From positions 1-64,000 of the forward strand of contig JAKLJE010000010.1 in assembly GCA_023151315.1 (NCBI GenBank): a stretch of DNA of 64,000 bases, written 5' to 3'. Shown one piece after another: positions 54,649 to 64,000 of the stretch. The position numbers were made by a program, and so were the translations under genes. The stretch comes from Bacteroidia bacterium. Its GTDB lineage: Bacteria; Bacteroidota; Bacteroidia; Palsa-965. Numbering within the stretch: position 1 is the first letter of the stretch; every line of letters starts with the position of its first letter. The notes beneath the pieces are model-generated. The model saw nothing but the letters and a program-made list of their open reading frames with translations, searched no databases and was not told the DNA's origin.

Positions 54649-55206
54649 TTATTTTTTCTGACCAACAGCTGTACTGCGGGGTCTTCCGCCCTTGAAGAAA
54701 TACTTCTTGTAATATGTTTCGTCGAGATTGTTTATTGTGATCCCTCGTTTCGTAGAAGCGTGAACAAATCTTCGATTCTGGAGATATACTCCTACGTGCG
54801 AAACATTTTTGCTGTTGATTTTAAAGAAAACCAAATCGCCTTCCTTTAGATTTTTTTCTGCAACGTGGTCACAACCTTCATACATGGTTTGTGCAGAACC
54901 CGCCAGAGAAATAGAGTACACATCGCGAAGCAGTGCGGAGGCAAATCCTGAACAGTCCACTCCGCTTTTTGTTTTTCCACCGTACTTGTAAGGAACACCA
55001 TACCACTCATCAACAAAACGATAGAGCTTCAGATTGCTGATTGCTTTTTCTTCTACGCCGAGCTGTGCAGCATATTTCTTCCTCAAAGCCTCATCTGCCT
55101 GAGAAAGTTTGCCGGAATCATTGGTTTTATTGCCTTTGCATGAAGCTGCAAGAACCACTGCGAACAATAAAATCAATCGAATTACAATTTGAGCCTTCTT
55201 CATCAC
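54649..55206 (-). CDS. NlpC/P60 lipoprotein peptidase
   Basis: Putative peptidoglycan gamma-D-Glu-diamino-acid endopeptidase, envelope-anchored: the lipobox ends at Cys23 (LAASCKGN). Catalytic Cys near residue 83 in SGVDCSGFAS, His near 135 in VSHVGVYL, and a third polar residue in RFVHASTKRG. 185 aa with about 55 residues before the catalytic domain. It converges with the surface-protein operon with 10 bases between stops. Confidence 0.9.
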   Translation of the reverse strand: MMKKAQIVIRLILLFAVVLAASCKGNKTNDSGKLSQADEALRKKYAAQLGVEEKAISNLKLYRFVDEWYGVPYKYGGKTKSGVDCSGFASALLRDVYSISLAGSAQTMYEGCDHVAEKNLKEGDLVFFKINSKNVSHVGVYLQNRRFVHASTKRGITINNLDETYYKKYFFKGGRPRSTAVGQKK

Positions 55207-55309
55207 TTCTAAATTACTTATTCACAATCCGCCTCCGATTGTTAATAAAACGAAGATTTCACCCATAAGTTGTTGAAAATGTGAAAATTGCACAATGGGG
55301 AAAATTTCG

Positions 55310-55317
55310 TATTTTTG
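55310..55317 (+). promoter_or_regulatory. -7 promoter box TATTTTTG for YfiR operon
   Basis: Perfect TAnnTTTG match with TTGCAC about 22 bases upstream. It lies 68 bases before the YfiR start. Confidence 0.5.
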
Positions 55318-55384
55318 AAGGATTTGGCGGTATTCTGGAACTCTTGAAGATTCAGAATGGCGCGACCTTTGCCATAAGACCGAT

Positions 55385-55921
55385 ATGAAGCGTATCGTAT
55401 TTTTAATTGTACTGTTTGTTGCTCCGCTTGCCATGGGCTTTCAGAACCCGCCGGCAGGTGATACAAACGCGCGCATAAAGTCGGTTTTCATTTACAATTT
55501 CACGAGATACATTGAGTGGCCTGCTGATTATCAGACCGGCAATTTCATCATCAACATGTACGGAAATAATCCGGCTATGCTTGCGGAACTCAATGCGATG
55601 GCGAAAACCAAGACTGTTGGTGCGCAGAAAATTGAAATCCGGAACACAACAACACTTGATGGTATTGGAAAGAGTAACATACTTTATGTAACTCCTGATG
55701 TTACCACACCGCTTCCCGATATCATCGCCAAAATAAAAGGTAAAAGTACCTTGCTTGTTACCGAAAAACCAGGCTTTGCCAAGCAGGGTTCCGCAATAAA
55801 TTTCATTGTGGTGGAAAGCAGACAGAAATTCGAATTGAATAAAGCCAACGCAGAAAAATATAACCTGAAAGTAAGTGCACAGTTAGTAACACTTTCCATT
55901 CCGGTTGAAGACAATAAATAA
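55385..55921 (+). CDS. YfiR family protein (DUF4154)
   Basis: Periplasmic protein of the YfiR family. A signal peptide ends about residue 20 (LAMGFQ), followed by the family pattern SVFIYNFTRYIEWP, IINMYGNNP and the closing INFIVVESRQKFELN, LKVSAQLVTL. In Pseudomonas, YfiR restrains a membrane-bound diguanylate cyclase. Here it is first in an operon with a TPR protein and a SiaA-like phosphatase, so it may gate that phosphatase instead; this is inference. Confidence 0.85.
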   Translation: MKRIVFLIVLFVAPLAMGFQNPPAGDTNARIKSVFIYNFTRYIEWPADYQTGNFIINMYGNNPAMLAELNAMAKTKTVGAQKIEIRNTTTLDGIGKSNILYVTPDVTTPLPDIIAKIKGKSTLLVTEKPGFAKQGSAINFIVVESRQKFELNKANAEKYNLKVSAQLVTLSIPVEDNK

Positions 55922-55925
55922 CAAG

Positions 55926-56831
55926 ATGAAAAACAAGGTAAGCATACGCGCTTTGCTGTTGTTTCTGGTAGTGATACTGGGAACTGCCGGACTGCGAGCG
56001 CAAACTTACTATCATCATGATCGTGCATGGGATTTTATCATGCGTGGACAAGTTGATAGCGCCCGATCTGAGATCGAGCTCCAGATGAAGGAGCCCGGTT
56101 CAGACAAGGATCCGGAATGCTGGTATCTCTATGGCTTCGTGTACAAGGAAATGTACAAGAAGTACGAGAACACCAACACAACTTCTCCTTATCGTCTTGT
56201 TGCTTTCAACGGCTTCAAAACGGCATTGTCGATGGATACGGTTTCGGCCCGTATGCAATCTACACGCGATAATCTCAAATATCTGGCTGGTCGCTTTTAC
56301 AACGATGCGGTTGCAACTCTTGATACAGTGAACCATCAAACAGCTGTAAGCTGCTATACACTTTACAGACAAGCTGCAATTCTCGCTGATCCGAAAATTG
56401 ATATTGTCAAGAAGGACGTGGAGTTTTACCTCGCTCTTGCATCTACCTACAACGTGATTTACAGTGCAGACAAAAGGAAGAATGCAGCATATTTTGATTC
56501 TACGAAGAATACGTACACACGCGTACTTGTTTGGGATCCGAACAGCTATACTGCCAATTATAATCTGGGATTGCTCTACTGGAACAAAGGTGTGGATCTG
56601 ATGTACGACATTGATTATGATGACAGCCTGGATCTGGTTTTTACAGTTCAGGATAAGTCGGTTGACCTCTTTAAACAGTCACTGCCGTTCGCAGAGAAAG
56701 CTTATGAAATGGAACCGAAGCGAGAGGAAACACTGACTGTTCTTTCCGGTATCTATTACAGTCTGCACGATTTTGAAAAATCGAAAAAGTATCAGGATAT
56801 GCTGGATAAACTCAGAAGCCAGCCGAAATAA
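55926..56831 (+). CDS. TPR-repeat protein, 301 aa, secreted
   Basis: The start at 55926 (MKNKVSIRAL) opens a signal peptide ending GLRAQ; an in-frame upstream ATG would overlap yfiR. Helical repeats (DKDPECWYLYGFVYKEMYKK, SYTANYNLGLLYWNKG, EETLTVLSGIYYSLHDFEK) have TPR character. It is probably periplasmic and a scaffold for the adjacent YfiR and phosphatase proteins. Its stop lies 33 bases before the phosphatase ATG. Confidence 0.72.
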   Translation: MKNKVSIRALLLFLVVILGTAGLRAQTYYHHDRAWDFIMRGQVDSARSEIELQMKEPGSDKDPECWYLYGFVYKEMYKKYENTNTTSPYRLVAFNGFKTALSMDTVSARMQSTRDNLKYLAGRFYNDAVATLDTVNHQTAVSCYTLYRQAAILADPKIDIVKKDVEFYLALASTYNVIYSADKRKNAAYFDSTKNTYTRVLVWDPNSYTANYNLGLLYWNKGVDLMYDIDYDDSLDLVFTVQDKSVDLFKQSLPFAEKAYEMEPKREETLTVLSGIYYSLHDFEKSKKYQDMLDKLRSQPK

Positions 56832-56864
56832 TTGATTGCCCAGTAATAAACGCTGAATAAATTT

Positions 56865-58652
56865 ATGAAAGTACGCTTCTCGATTGGTGCTAAGATCCTT
56901 CTCGGTTTCGGCGTGCTCATTCTTTTGGTCACAATTGCGTTCACTCTCACTCTCGTAACAATTCGTGAAAGTCGGGAGATCAATGATAAAATTGCGAACC
57001 TCTATACTCCTTCAGTTGATTCACTTCAGGAGATGCGTCTGGTAATTACGCGTTCCAAAACGTACATGACAACATGGGTAAATGTACCCGGACCTTCTGA
57101 AGACAAAGTCAAAGTGAAACGTTTGATCGAACAGGAATATCCTGCAGTGAAAAACGGTATTGTGAAACTATCATCCGGATGGAGTGAAAACGATCGCCAG
57201 ATGATAACGTTCATCTTCGCAAAGTGTGATTCACTCTGGATGATGGACAACGAAGTGATGAATGATCTCGGTACGTTGGAAGCTTACAATGATCCGATGA
57301 TCGTTTTCCTGACGCGTCCGCGGGTATTGGATGAAGATGGAGATATTACAATGGCCACACGTGCAATCAGTGATTTGCTGGATAATCTGATTCAACGTCA
57401 ATACGATGCTGCTGCGGATAAACGTACTGAAATGCTCGCTGCATTCCGTCAGTTGCAGATTGTGGTTGTTTTGTTGCTCATTGTATTACCGGTTGGTGGA
57501 TTGCTGATCGCATTCCTGACAGCTCGCACGATTACGAAACCTGTACGACAATTGAAGAATATTCTTCTTCAGATGGCGCGAGGTGTTCTTCCTGCAGATA
57601 AAATTCCGAATCGTAATGACGAAGTCGGAGAGATGTCGGTAGCCTTGAACAGTCTCGTTGATGGTATGAAACTCACAACGGAATTTGCACGCGAAGTAGG
57701 TTCCGGAAATTTCGATTCATTCTACAAACCGTTGTCCGAAGACGATACTCTTGGCCATGCCTTGATCAAGATGCGTGCAGATCTCAGAGAGAATGAACGC
57801 GTACTGGAAGCAAAAGTTATTGAGCGTACTGAAGAAGTTGTTCGTCAGAAAGAAGAAATTGAAATTCAGAACCGCAAACTGGAGATCCTGTACAAACACA
57901 TTACCGACAGTATTCGTTATGCGAAACGTCTGCAGGACGCAATACTTCCGTCTCAGTCTACCGTAGATCGTTTGCTTCCGGATTCTTTCATCTTGTTCAA
58001 GCCGAAAGACATTGTAAGCGGAGATTTCTATTGGCTTTTTGAAACACCGGAACGAACATTCATCGCGGTGGTTGACTGCACAGGTCATGGAGTGCCGGGT
58101 GCATTTATGAGCATTGTGGGGCACAATATGCTTAATCAGATCGTTAAGGAAAAACCCGGCCTGAATGCTGCGGAATTCCTCAATGAATTGAATTCGCTAG
58201 CCGGTAAAACAATCAATCAGCATTCAGAAGATACTGCCGTTCGCGACGGAATGGATATGACACTCTGCATTATCGATCGTAAAAACAATATGATGGATGT
58301 GGCCGGAGCAAACAATCCGCTTTACATTTTCAGAAATGGGAATCTTCAGGAAATTCGCGCTGATAAATTGCCGATAGGATATCTCGATGACAGATTGAAC
58401 CGCAATTTTACAAACCATAGAATTCAGCTTGAGAAGAACGATACGCTCTATATGTTCTCCGATGGTTATGCCGACCAGTTCGGAGGTCCGAAAGGCAAAA
58501 AATTCATGGTGGGCCAATTCCGTACTTTCTTAACCCAAATACATTCTTCATCGATGAAAGAGCAGTTCCGCACCTTGGATATGACAATTGAACAATGGCG
58601 CGGTAATCTGGAGCAAGTAGATGATATTCTCGTTTTGGGCTTCAGGATCTGA
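56865..58652 (+). CDS. siaA: SiaA-like membrane SpoIIE/PP2C phosphatase with HAMP domain
   Basis: 595 aa. Transmembrane helices at ~10-31 and ~201-222 flank a periplasmic four-helix sensor. HAMP (~223-275) and a coiled linker follow, then a SpoIIE domain from ~365. Metal-binding motifs are intact: GDFYW, DCTGHGVPGAFMS (~403), RDGMD (~461) and SDGYAD (~532). It would dephosphorylate SiaC-like proteins. It is last in the YfiR operon and lies about 20 kb from siaBC. The same motifs show what the broken 37.8-40.6 kb paralogue has lost. The symbol is by analogy. Confidence 0.85.
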   Translation: MKVRFSIGAKILLGFGVLILLVTIAFTLTLVTIRESREINDKIANLYTPSVDSLQEMRLVITRSKTYMTTWVNVPGPSEDKVKVKRLIEQEYPAVKNGIVKLSSGWSENDRQMITFIFAKCDSLWMMDNEVMNDLGTLEAYNDPMIVFLTRPRVLDEDGDITMATRAISDLLDNLIQRQYDAAADKRTEMLAAFRQLQIVVVLLLIVLPVGGLLIAFLTARTITKPVRQLKNILLQMARGVLPADKIPNRNDEVGEMSVALNSLVDGMKLTTEFAREVGSGNFDSFYKPLSEDDTLGHALIKMRADLRENERVLEAKVIERTEEVVRQKEEIEIQNRKLEILYKHITDSIRYAKRLQDAILPSQSTVDRLLPDSFILFKPKDIVSGDFYWLFETPERTFIAVVDCTGHGVPGAFMSIVGHNMLNQIVKEKPGLNAAEFLNELNSLAGKTINQHSEDTAVRDGMDMTLCIIDRKNNMMDVAGANNPLYIFRNGNLQEIRADKLPIGYLDDRLNRNFTNHRIQLEKNDTLYMFSDGYADQFGGPKGKKFMVGQFRTFLTQIHSSSMKEQFRTLDMTIEQWRGNLEQVDDILVLGFRI

Positions 58653-58746
58653 TTTTTAGCAGTGTTCGTCGTAAATATTGCCTGTTTCAGCGGTTTTATT
58701 TAACTTGGCGTCTTCCGGTATACCCCGATTTTACCGGTAAACGGCA

Positions 58747-61296
58747 ATGCGGTATTTATACACTTTCTTTTCTTTCCTCGCAATCACTCTCGGTTCGACT
58801 GATTTGTTGGCTACTCAGCCACCTGTGCCGGTAAACGATACTGTTTGTGATGCAACGAATTTGGGAATTCTTGATGTTCCCGGACCGTGTTCTGTTTATC
58901 CATACGGCGATACTATTGTGGTCAACGGTACAACATTAGGTGCATCGTACAATTCATTTGATTTTTCACCGATGAGCTGTGTGCAAGGCGGTAGTCCGGA
59001 TGTTTGGTATCGTTTCATAGGAACCGGTTCTTACGTCTACATCGAAATGAATGGTTCTGCCGGATTGGATTCATTTTTTGTTCGTTTGTATCAGAGTCAG
59101 GGAACTTGTTTGTCATTGATTCCTCTTCAGTGTGATCAAACAACAAATGGTGTTCTGCAAACATCGCTTTACACACCTGAAATCGGAGATGAGTATTACA
59201 TCCAGATCGGCGGGAGCAATTGGGCTGAAAACGGGAATTTTACATTCTCAATCAAATCATACAACGAATGTGCAGAGTGTGTAAAGAACGCAGAACTTAC
59301 CATGAATCCTTCGCCTTGGTTCGGTAAATACGGAACTTCGGATACGGTTGAAATGTGTGTGACAGTGGATCGTTGGGAACTCATTACATCATCTAATCTG
59401 CACGCAATTGTTCCTGTTTTCGGTACTGATTGGGATACCACAACTCTTACTCCTTTGCAAGCACCAAACACATCTTCTTCTTGGGGGTGGTTCAATTGGG
59501 TGCCGACTCCGTCCGGAACGCACAGCGGTTTTTTCTTTGATAGTGACGGAAACAATAATCCGTTGGACAATGCCGGCGATCCGGGGAACATACAAACTTC
59601 ATGGACTGCATGTTGGAAGATAGCGACATTACCATACTGCTTCAATTATGATTTGAGCGTAAATGTTCACATCTATTCCGATCATGAAACCGGTAATGGA
59701 AATGCCAACAACGTTTGCACTCAATCACCTCCGATCTACGCCTCAGTTGCAGGTTGGTGTTGTGAACCACCTGAAATGAATATTGTTGGACTCACTGCAT
59801 GTTCAACTGCAACGGTTATTATTGATCCTGCTGAGAGTTCGGCCATTGACAGTTTTGATGTAGTGGTGTACGATGATAGTATGCACGTTGAATATATCTT
59901 TCCAACGTCAATCGGTACGCAGGTGCTCACCGGAATTTTTGTATCAGGTCAATATCTTGTTGAGTGTTATAATTCAACCAATGGTTGTATTACATATTCT
60001 GTATTGAATATTCCGGAATCGTTTTCCATTGATGTCGAGCAAACTGCAATAGGTTGCGGCCCGGGAACGGGAAGTGCTGTTGCAACACCGAATTCCGCAT
60101 TGGGGCCATTTACTTATTTGTGGAATAATATACCAACCACCAATTGGGTTGATTCTCTCGCTTACGGACTTGATGTTGGTTTCGCAGTTGTTACTGTTAC
60201 AAACAGTGTAGGCTGTTCTGTTACAGATTCTGTTTTCATTCAAACATTACAAGGGCCGTCACCGGAATTCGGATACGCTGATAAAACATATTGCAGCAAT
60301 ACAGATACGATTCAGGTTTATTATCAGCCCCAAACTTTGGGAGGAACTTATAATCTGGTGTCTCCTTTGTCTGCCGGTATAACTGTCGACGCTTCTACAG
60401 GTGTAATCAGTTTGAATAACACAACACTTGCTCCGCCTTTTGAAATTAAAGTGAAGTATACTGTTGGTACTGTTTGTGTAAGTTCATGGGTAGACTCGGT
60501 AATGATAAATCAGCAGCCTGCCGCACCTGTCCCTGTAGGAAACGCTGCAATCAATTACTGTATTGGCAGTAATCCACCTGTATTGCAGGTTAGTGGTGCC
60601 GGTATTATTGGTTGGTATGATTTTCAAACTGCCGCAGTTGGTGCTACAAATAGTTATACACCTCCTCTGGGCTCTTCAACGGCTCCCGGCGGTCCTTACT
60701 TGTATGTGTTCACGGCATTCTCTGATCTGACTTTCGGATGCGCCAGCTCGCAGGTTTATTTCTCTGTGACCGCGTATGAATATCCGAATGTGACTTTCTC
60801 GAACGATACAACAATTTGTGAAGGAGAAACCGCGTCGTTGAATGCATACGGGAACAATACATTTCAGTACACATGGACTCCACCGCCTGCAGGAGGACTT
60901 CAATTTTCACAGTATACGACTACAACACCATCTGCAACGCAGACTTACAGTTGTGCCGTAACTCAAGGCGTGTGCACAACAACAGGAACTTTAGTTGTAA
61001 CAGTAACGCCTTCTGAAGATTGTGGTTTTGCAGTCTATAGCGGAATAACTCCGAACGGGGATGGCAGCAATGATCGCTGGATAATTGACGGGGCAGCACC
61101 GGATAAAGAATTAGCAGTTTGGATTTACGATCGTTGGGGCAATCTCGTTTGGAACGGGAATAATTACGATAACGTTTCTGTGTATTGGGAAGGCAAAGAT
61201 GCCAATGGAAATCCGTTGACATCCGGAACATATTTTTATACTATCCGACAGTACGGTGAACAAAAGGAAACCGGTTGGATCGAATTATCAAGATAG
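58747..61296 (+). CDS. T9SS type B sorted surface protein, 849 aa
   Basis: Signal peptide 1-23 (ends LLATQ). The early mature part reads like PPC/DUF-type beta domains with DVWYRFIG and DEYYIQIGGSN motifs, then Ig-like or PKD-like beta units rich in Thr/Ser. The C-terminus is a type B sorting domain (SGITPNGDGSNDRWIID, IYDRWGNLVWNG, ending WIELSR). It would be exported by T9SS to the surface; ligand unknown. The collagen-like gene follows after 5 bases. Confidence 0.87.
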   Translation: MRYLYTFFSFLAITLGSTDLLATQPPVPVNDTVCDATNLGILDVPGPCSVYPYGDTIVVNGTTLGASYNSFDFSPMSCVQGGSPDVWYRFIGTGSYVYIEMNGSAGLDSFFVRLYQSQGTCLSLIPLQCDQTTNGVLQTSLYTPEIGDEYYIQIGGSNWAENGNFTFSIKSYNECAECVKNAELTMNPSPWFGKYGTSDTVEMCVTVDRWELITSSNLHAIVPVFGTDWDTTTLTPLQAPNTSSSWGWFNWVPTPSGTHSGFFFDSDGNNNPLDNAGDPGNIQTSWTACWKIATLPYCFNYDLSVNVHIYSDHETGNGNANNVCTQSPPIYASVAGWCCEPPEMNIVGLTACSTATVIIDPAESSAIDSFDVVVYDDSMHVEYIFPTSIGTQVLTGIFVSGQYLVECYNSTNGCITYSVLNIPESFSIDVEQTAIGCGPGTGSAVATPNSALGPFTYLWNNIPTTNWVDSLAYGLDVGFAVVTVTNSVGCSVTDSVFIQTLQGPSPEFGYADKTYCSNTDTIQVYYQPQTLGGTYNLVSPLSAGITVDASTGVISLNNTTLAPPFEIKVKYTVGTVCVSSWVDSVMINQQPAAPVPVGNAAINYCIGSNPPVLQVSGAGIIGWYDFQTAAVGATNSYTPPLGSSTAPGGPYLYVFTAFSDLTFGCASSQVYFSVTAYEYPNVTFSNDTTICEGETASLNAYGNNTFQYTWTPPPAGGLQFSQYTTTTPSATQTYSCAVTQGVCTTTGTLVVTVTPSEDCGFAVYSGITPNGDGSNDRWIIDGAAPDKELAVWIYDRWGNLVWNGNNYDNVSVYWEGKDANGNPLTSGTYFYTIRQYGEQKETGWIELSR

Positions 61297-61301
61297 TCTG
61301 A

Positions 61302-64000
61302 ATGAAAAAAATTGTTACTCTACTCGCTCTGTTTCTTTCATGTGCTGCATTTGCACAGGCACCTGAAGGAATAAATTATCAGGCAATTGCGCGCGATTTA
61401 ACGGGCAGTGAATTGGCGAATACACCCGTAACAATACAGGTTCAGATAATGAATTCTTCTCTGACTTCAATTTATCAGGAAGATCACAGTACAACTACAA
61501 ACGCATTCGGATTGTTCAATATCGTGATTGGACAGGGACAAAACCCAACAAGTAACTTCAGTAACATCAATTGGGCTGCGAGTCCTTATTACCTCCGTAT
61601 TTATGTTGACGCTAATGGAAGCGGACTAGTTGATATGGGTTATACTCAATTATGGTCAGTGCCTTATGCTTTATATGCTAAAGAATCAGCGAACGGACCT
61701 CAAGGATTGCCGGGAATAAATTGCTGGGATACCGATGGTGATGGAGTTAATGATCCAAGTGAAGATATTAACGGAGATAATTTATGGAATGCGATTGATT
61801 GCAAAGGTGATACCGGTGCTGCAGGAGCCCAAGGAGCTACAGGTCCTCCGGGAGCTGTTGGAGCAACTGGACCTACCGGAGCAACAGGAATAGGTATTGA
61901 CAGTGTAGTTGCGAATGCTTCCGGAACTATTTCTGTGTACTATAACAACGCGACAGTTGCAACGACAGTTCCTCTGTATGGTCCAACTGGAGCCGTTGGA
62001 GCAACCGGCCCGACAGGAGCTGCAGGTGCAAATGGCAGTAACGGTGCAACAGGAGCAACCGGTCCGACGGGAGCAGCAGGAGCAAATGGAAGCAACGGTG
62101 CAACTGGCCCAACGGGAGCAACCGGTCCGACGGGAGCAGCAGGAGCAAATGGAAGCAACGGTGCAACTGGCCCAACAGGAGCTGCAGGAGTAAATGGAAG
62201 CAGCGGAGCAACCGGCCCGACAGGAGCTGCAGGTGCAAATGGAAGTAACGGTGCAACAGGAGCAACCGGTCCGACGGGAGCAGCAGGAGCAAATGGAAGC
62301 AACGGTGCAACTGGCCCAACAGGAGCTGCAGGAGTAAATGGAAGCAGCGGAGCAACCGGCCCAACAGGAGCAACCGGCCCGACAGGAGCTGCAGGTGCAA
62401 ATGGAAGTAACGGTGCAACAGGAGCAACCGGCCCGACAGGAGCTGCAGGTGCAAATGGAAGCAACGGTGCAACGGGAGCAACCGGCCCGACAGGGGCGAC
62501 TGGTGTTTTTGCTGTAGTTGGCACAACGGGTCAGACACTTTATTACAATGGTGCAGCTTGGACACCGACGAGTAACCTTTATAACAACGGTACTAATGTT
62601 TTGGTTGGAGTTGGCACACCAGCGGTGTCGGCAGGAGCGACAAGGTATTTCACTTTGGCTTCAACAAATGCGTACACCACAGATCTGGCTGCTATCGAAC
62701 TCATCGGTAGCGGTGCATCCACAACCGATATTGTTGGGAGAATTGATTTCACGCAGGTAACCACCGGACCAACGTATCAAGTGAATTCCAGGATTGCAGG
62801 AAACAGGGGAGGAGAGATGTTGTTCTTTTCAAATAACGGTACTTCGTTAATAGAGCGCATGCGTATTAACGGGAATGGGAATGTTGGAATAGGAACTACC
62901 AATCCGCAGACCCTTCTGCAGGTATCTGACCTCGCAGGAAGTCCTTCAGTGAGTTTGTTGTCATCCGCTACAGGCAGTGCAACATTATTTATGGGTACCT
63001 CTGCGAATGCATACATGGGTGCGATGCGATATGACAATAGCACGAATACAATGATGTGGTGGACAAACAATACAATTCAGATGTCATTAAATGCCAATGG
63101 TTATTTAGGTATCGGTAATGGATTCAGTACTCCGCAAAACTATTTACACATTAACGGAAGTACTACCACATTAGCTCAATTCACTAACTCGACAACAGGT
63201 GCTACGGGATCAGATGGTTTATTCATTGGATTGAATAGTGTTGGTTCCGGATTCATCAACTACAATGAAGCGAATTCGTTCTCCATTATGTCTAACAGTA
63301 TTGCAGCGATTGTACTCGATAACGCTGGTCGCGTTGGTGTGGGTGGTATTCCTCAATCACCTTACACTTTCCTTGCTTATGGATCAAATGAGTCAATCGG
63401 CGTTGATAATACCGGCGTCAAGATTGGAGATGTAATGGGCAATTCGTTCGCTAATTATTTTTACGTTGATTTTGAAAGCTCGCCTCGCTTCTTATTCATG
63501 GGAGCGAACATTGGAGTGGGAACATCCACACCGGCCGAACAATTGGATATTGCATCAGGAAACGTGCGTATTAATGGTGCGAACGATTATAAATACTCGA
63601 CAGCAAAAACGCATTATTACAGCATACCTGCAGCTGCATTCTCGATGGAGAATACTTCTGTGTGTGATAAGGCAATGACGAGTGGAAATGTTTACACCGT
63701 TGGAGGAACTGCAGCTACAGTTGCTTACCTGACAGCACCTGTTTACCTTCCCGATGGAGCCACCGTTACGGGAGTTACGTTTTATGTAGTTGACAATGAC
63801 GGGACATATAACTTGCAAAACGGGCAGTTATGGCGAAACGATGCATCCACATCAACCAGTTATGGGAATTCGAGTTTAATGGCGACAATCGCTCCACCGG
63901 CAAGTACCAACAGCACTTTGGTTCAAACGAGCACTACCAATGCCATTACAAATCCTGTAATTGATAATCTGAACTATACTTATTGGCTTCGCTGGGGAAC
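61302..64000 (+). CDS. Collagen-like, phage-tail-fibre-like surface protein (runs off right edge)
   Basis: The frame from ATG 61302 is open to the window end, at least 899 residues. Signal peptide 1-19 (ends CAAFAQ). Residues ~20-140 are a beta domain ([14 protein letters not shown]). Then Gly-x-y triplets build a collagen-like stalk, about 225 residues long (~61.8-62.5 kb) with a 15-residue unit [15 protein letters not shown] varied by block. The C-terminal part (about residue 405 on) is long and rich in Gly, Ser and Thr, with short repeated motifs ([23 protein letters not shown]) typical of tail-fibre or T9SS fibre proteins. Its 3' end is not in the window. Confidence 0.87.
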   Translation, partial: MKKIVTLLALFLSCAAFAQAPEGINYQAIARDLTGSELANTPVTIQVQIMNSSLTSIYQEDHSTTTNAFGLFNIVIGQGQNPTSNFSNINWAASPYYLRIYVDANGSGLVDMGYTQLWSVPYALYAKESANGPQGLPGINCWDTDGDGVNDPSEDINGDNLWNAIDCKGDTGAAGAQGATGPPGAVGATGPTGATGIGIDSVVANASGTISVYYNNATVATTVPLYGPTGAVGATGPTGAAGANGSNGATGATGPTGAAGANGSNGATGPTGATGPTGAAGANGSNGATGPTGAAGVNGSSGATGPTGAAGANGSNGATGATGPTGAAGANGSNGATGPTGAAGVNGSSGATGPTGATGPTGAAGANGSNGATGATGPTGAAGANGSNGATGATGPTGATGVFAVVGTTGQTLYYNGAAWTPTSNLYNNGTNVLVGVGTPAVSAGATRYFTLASTNAYTTDLAAIELIGSGASTTDIVGRIDFTQVTTGPTYQVNSRIAGNRGGEMLFFSNNGTSLIERMRINGNGNVGIGTTNPQTLLQVSDLAGSPSVSLLSSATGSATLFMGTSANAYMGAMRYDNSTNTMMWWTNNTIQMSLNANGYLGIGNGFSTPQNYLHINGSTTTLAQFTNSTTGATGSDGLFIGLNSVGSGFINYNEANSFSIMSNSIAAIVLDNAGRVGVGGIPQSPYTFLAYGSNESIGVDNTGVKIGDVMGNSFANYFYVDFESSPRFLFMGANIGVGTSTPAEQLDIASGNVRINGANDYKYSTAKTHYYSIPAAAFSMENTSVCDKAMTSGNVYTVGGTAATVAYLTAPVYLPDGATVTGVTFYVVDNDGTYNLQNGQLWRNDASTSTSYGNSSLMATIAPPASTNSTLVQTSTTNAITNPVIDNLNYTYWLRWG
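61980..62510 (+). repeat. Tandem repeats coding the collagen-like stalk
   Basis: About ten blocks combine GGAGCAACCGGCCCGACA-type and GGAGCTGCAGGTGCAAATGG-type segments, i.e. 15-residue [15 protein letters not shown] units with partial insertions. Neighbouring blocks are almost identical at the DNA level, so copy number may vary by slippage or recombination. Confidence 0.8.

Noticed and set aside
61927-62565. Two long minus-strand open frames (194 and 212 codons) rich in Pro, Ala, Val, Leu and Arg
   Set aside because: They are antisense shadows of the collagen-like repeat; the plus-strand frame has a signal peptide and continues on both sides.

Overview
The window reads as chromosomal DNA of a Bacteroidota bacterium, probably environmental and near Flavobacteriales/Chitinophagales. 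Supporting signs are three proteins with type B (CHU_C-like) and one with type A type-IX-secretion sorting domains, a PorP/SprF protein, large periplasmic-propeller sensor proteins, a SiaB/SiaC pair, weak Shine-Dalgarno leaders and several TAnnTTTG-type -7 boxes. No rRNA or CRISPR array is visible. The only tRNA signal is a degenerate tRNA-like sequence at the left edge.

Layout. 0-2.2 kb is accessory: the edge of an IS1595-type transposase, tRNA-like sequences, an unknown gene, a membrane protein with a predicted cytoplasmic N-terminal domain between two short direct repeats, and a headless gene remnant. 2.1-8.0 kb is ordinary: SGNH hydrolase, the pntAB transhydrogenase operon and an M1 peptidase exported by T9SS. 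8.0-11.45 kb is a second accessory block: small genes, all on the minus strand, separated by copies of a ~205-215 bp repeat with a palindromic core. The repeat array begins and ends with half copies cut at that core, so it looks like a cassette array. 11.5-34.8 kb holds prolyl oligopeptidase, a tandem pair of YD-repeat-like genes, a propeller histidine kinase, an ECF sigma/anti-sigma-like operon, two peroxiredoxins, a sugar MFS transporter, a large ABCG-type transporter with an N-terminal extension, a thioesterase, an exonuclease-GIY-YIG fusion and rsmH. 34.3-40.6 kb carries SiaC and SiaB next to a large propeller-SpoIIE phosphatase gene broken by a small deletion. 40.7-45.6 kb is housekeeping (methyltransferases, ZIP transporter, pfkA). 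45.7-64 kb is rich in surface proteins: a 2072-residue Ig-like repeat adhesin, PorP/SprF, two more type B sorted proteins, and a collagen-like protein running off the right edge. Within this last stretch lies a YfiR-TPR-SiaA-like phosphatase operon.

Working together: the SiaA-like phosphatase (56.9 kb), the SiaB kinase and the SiaC phosphoprotein (35-36 kb) would form a partner-switch module governing surface behaviour. The T9SS cargo and PorP/SprF cluster would supply the surface adhesins. The strongest candidate for something undescribed is the repeat-bounded array at 8.06-11.43 kb. It carries two membrane-anchored proteins with predicted cytoplasmic N-terminal domains and a uracil-DNA-glycosylase-like protein. 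A paralogue of one of the membrane proteins sits in the other repeat-flanked island at 1.1-1.7 kb.
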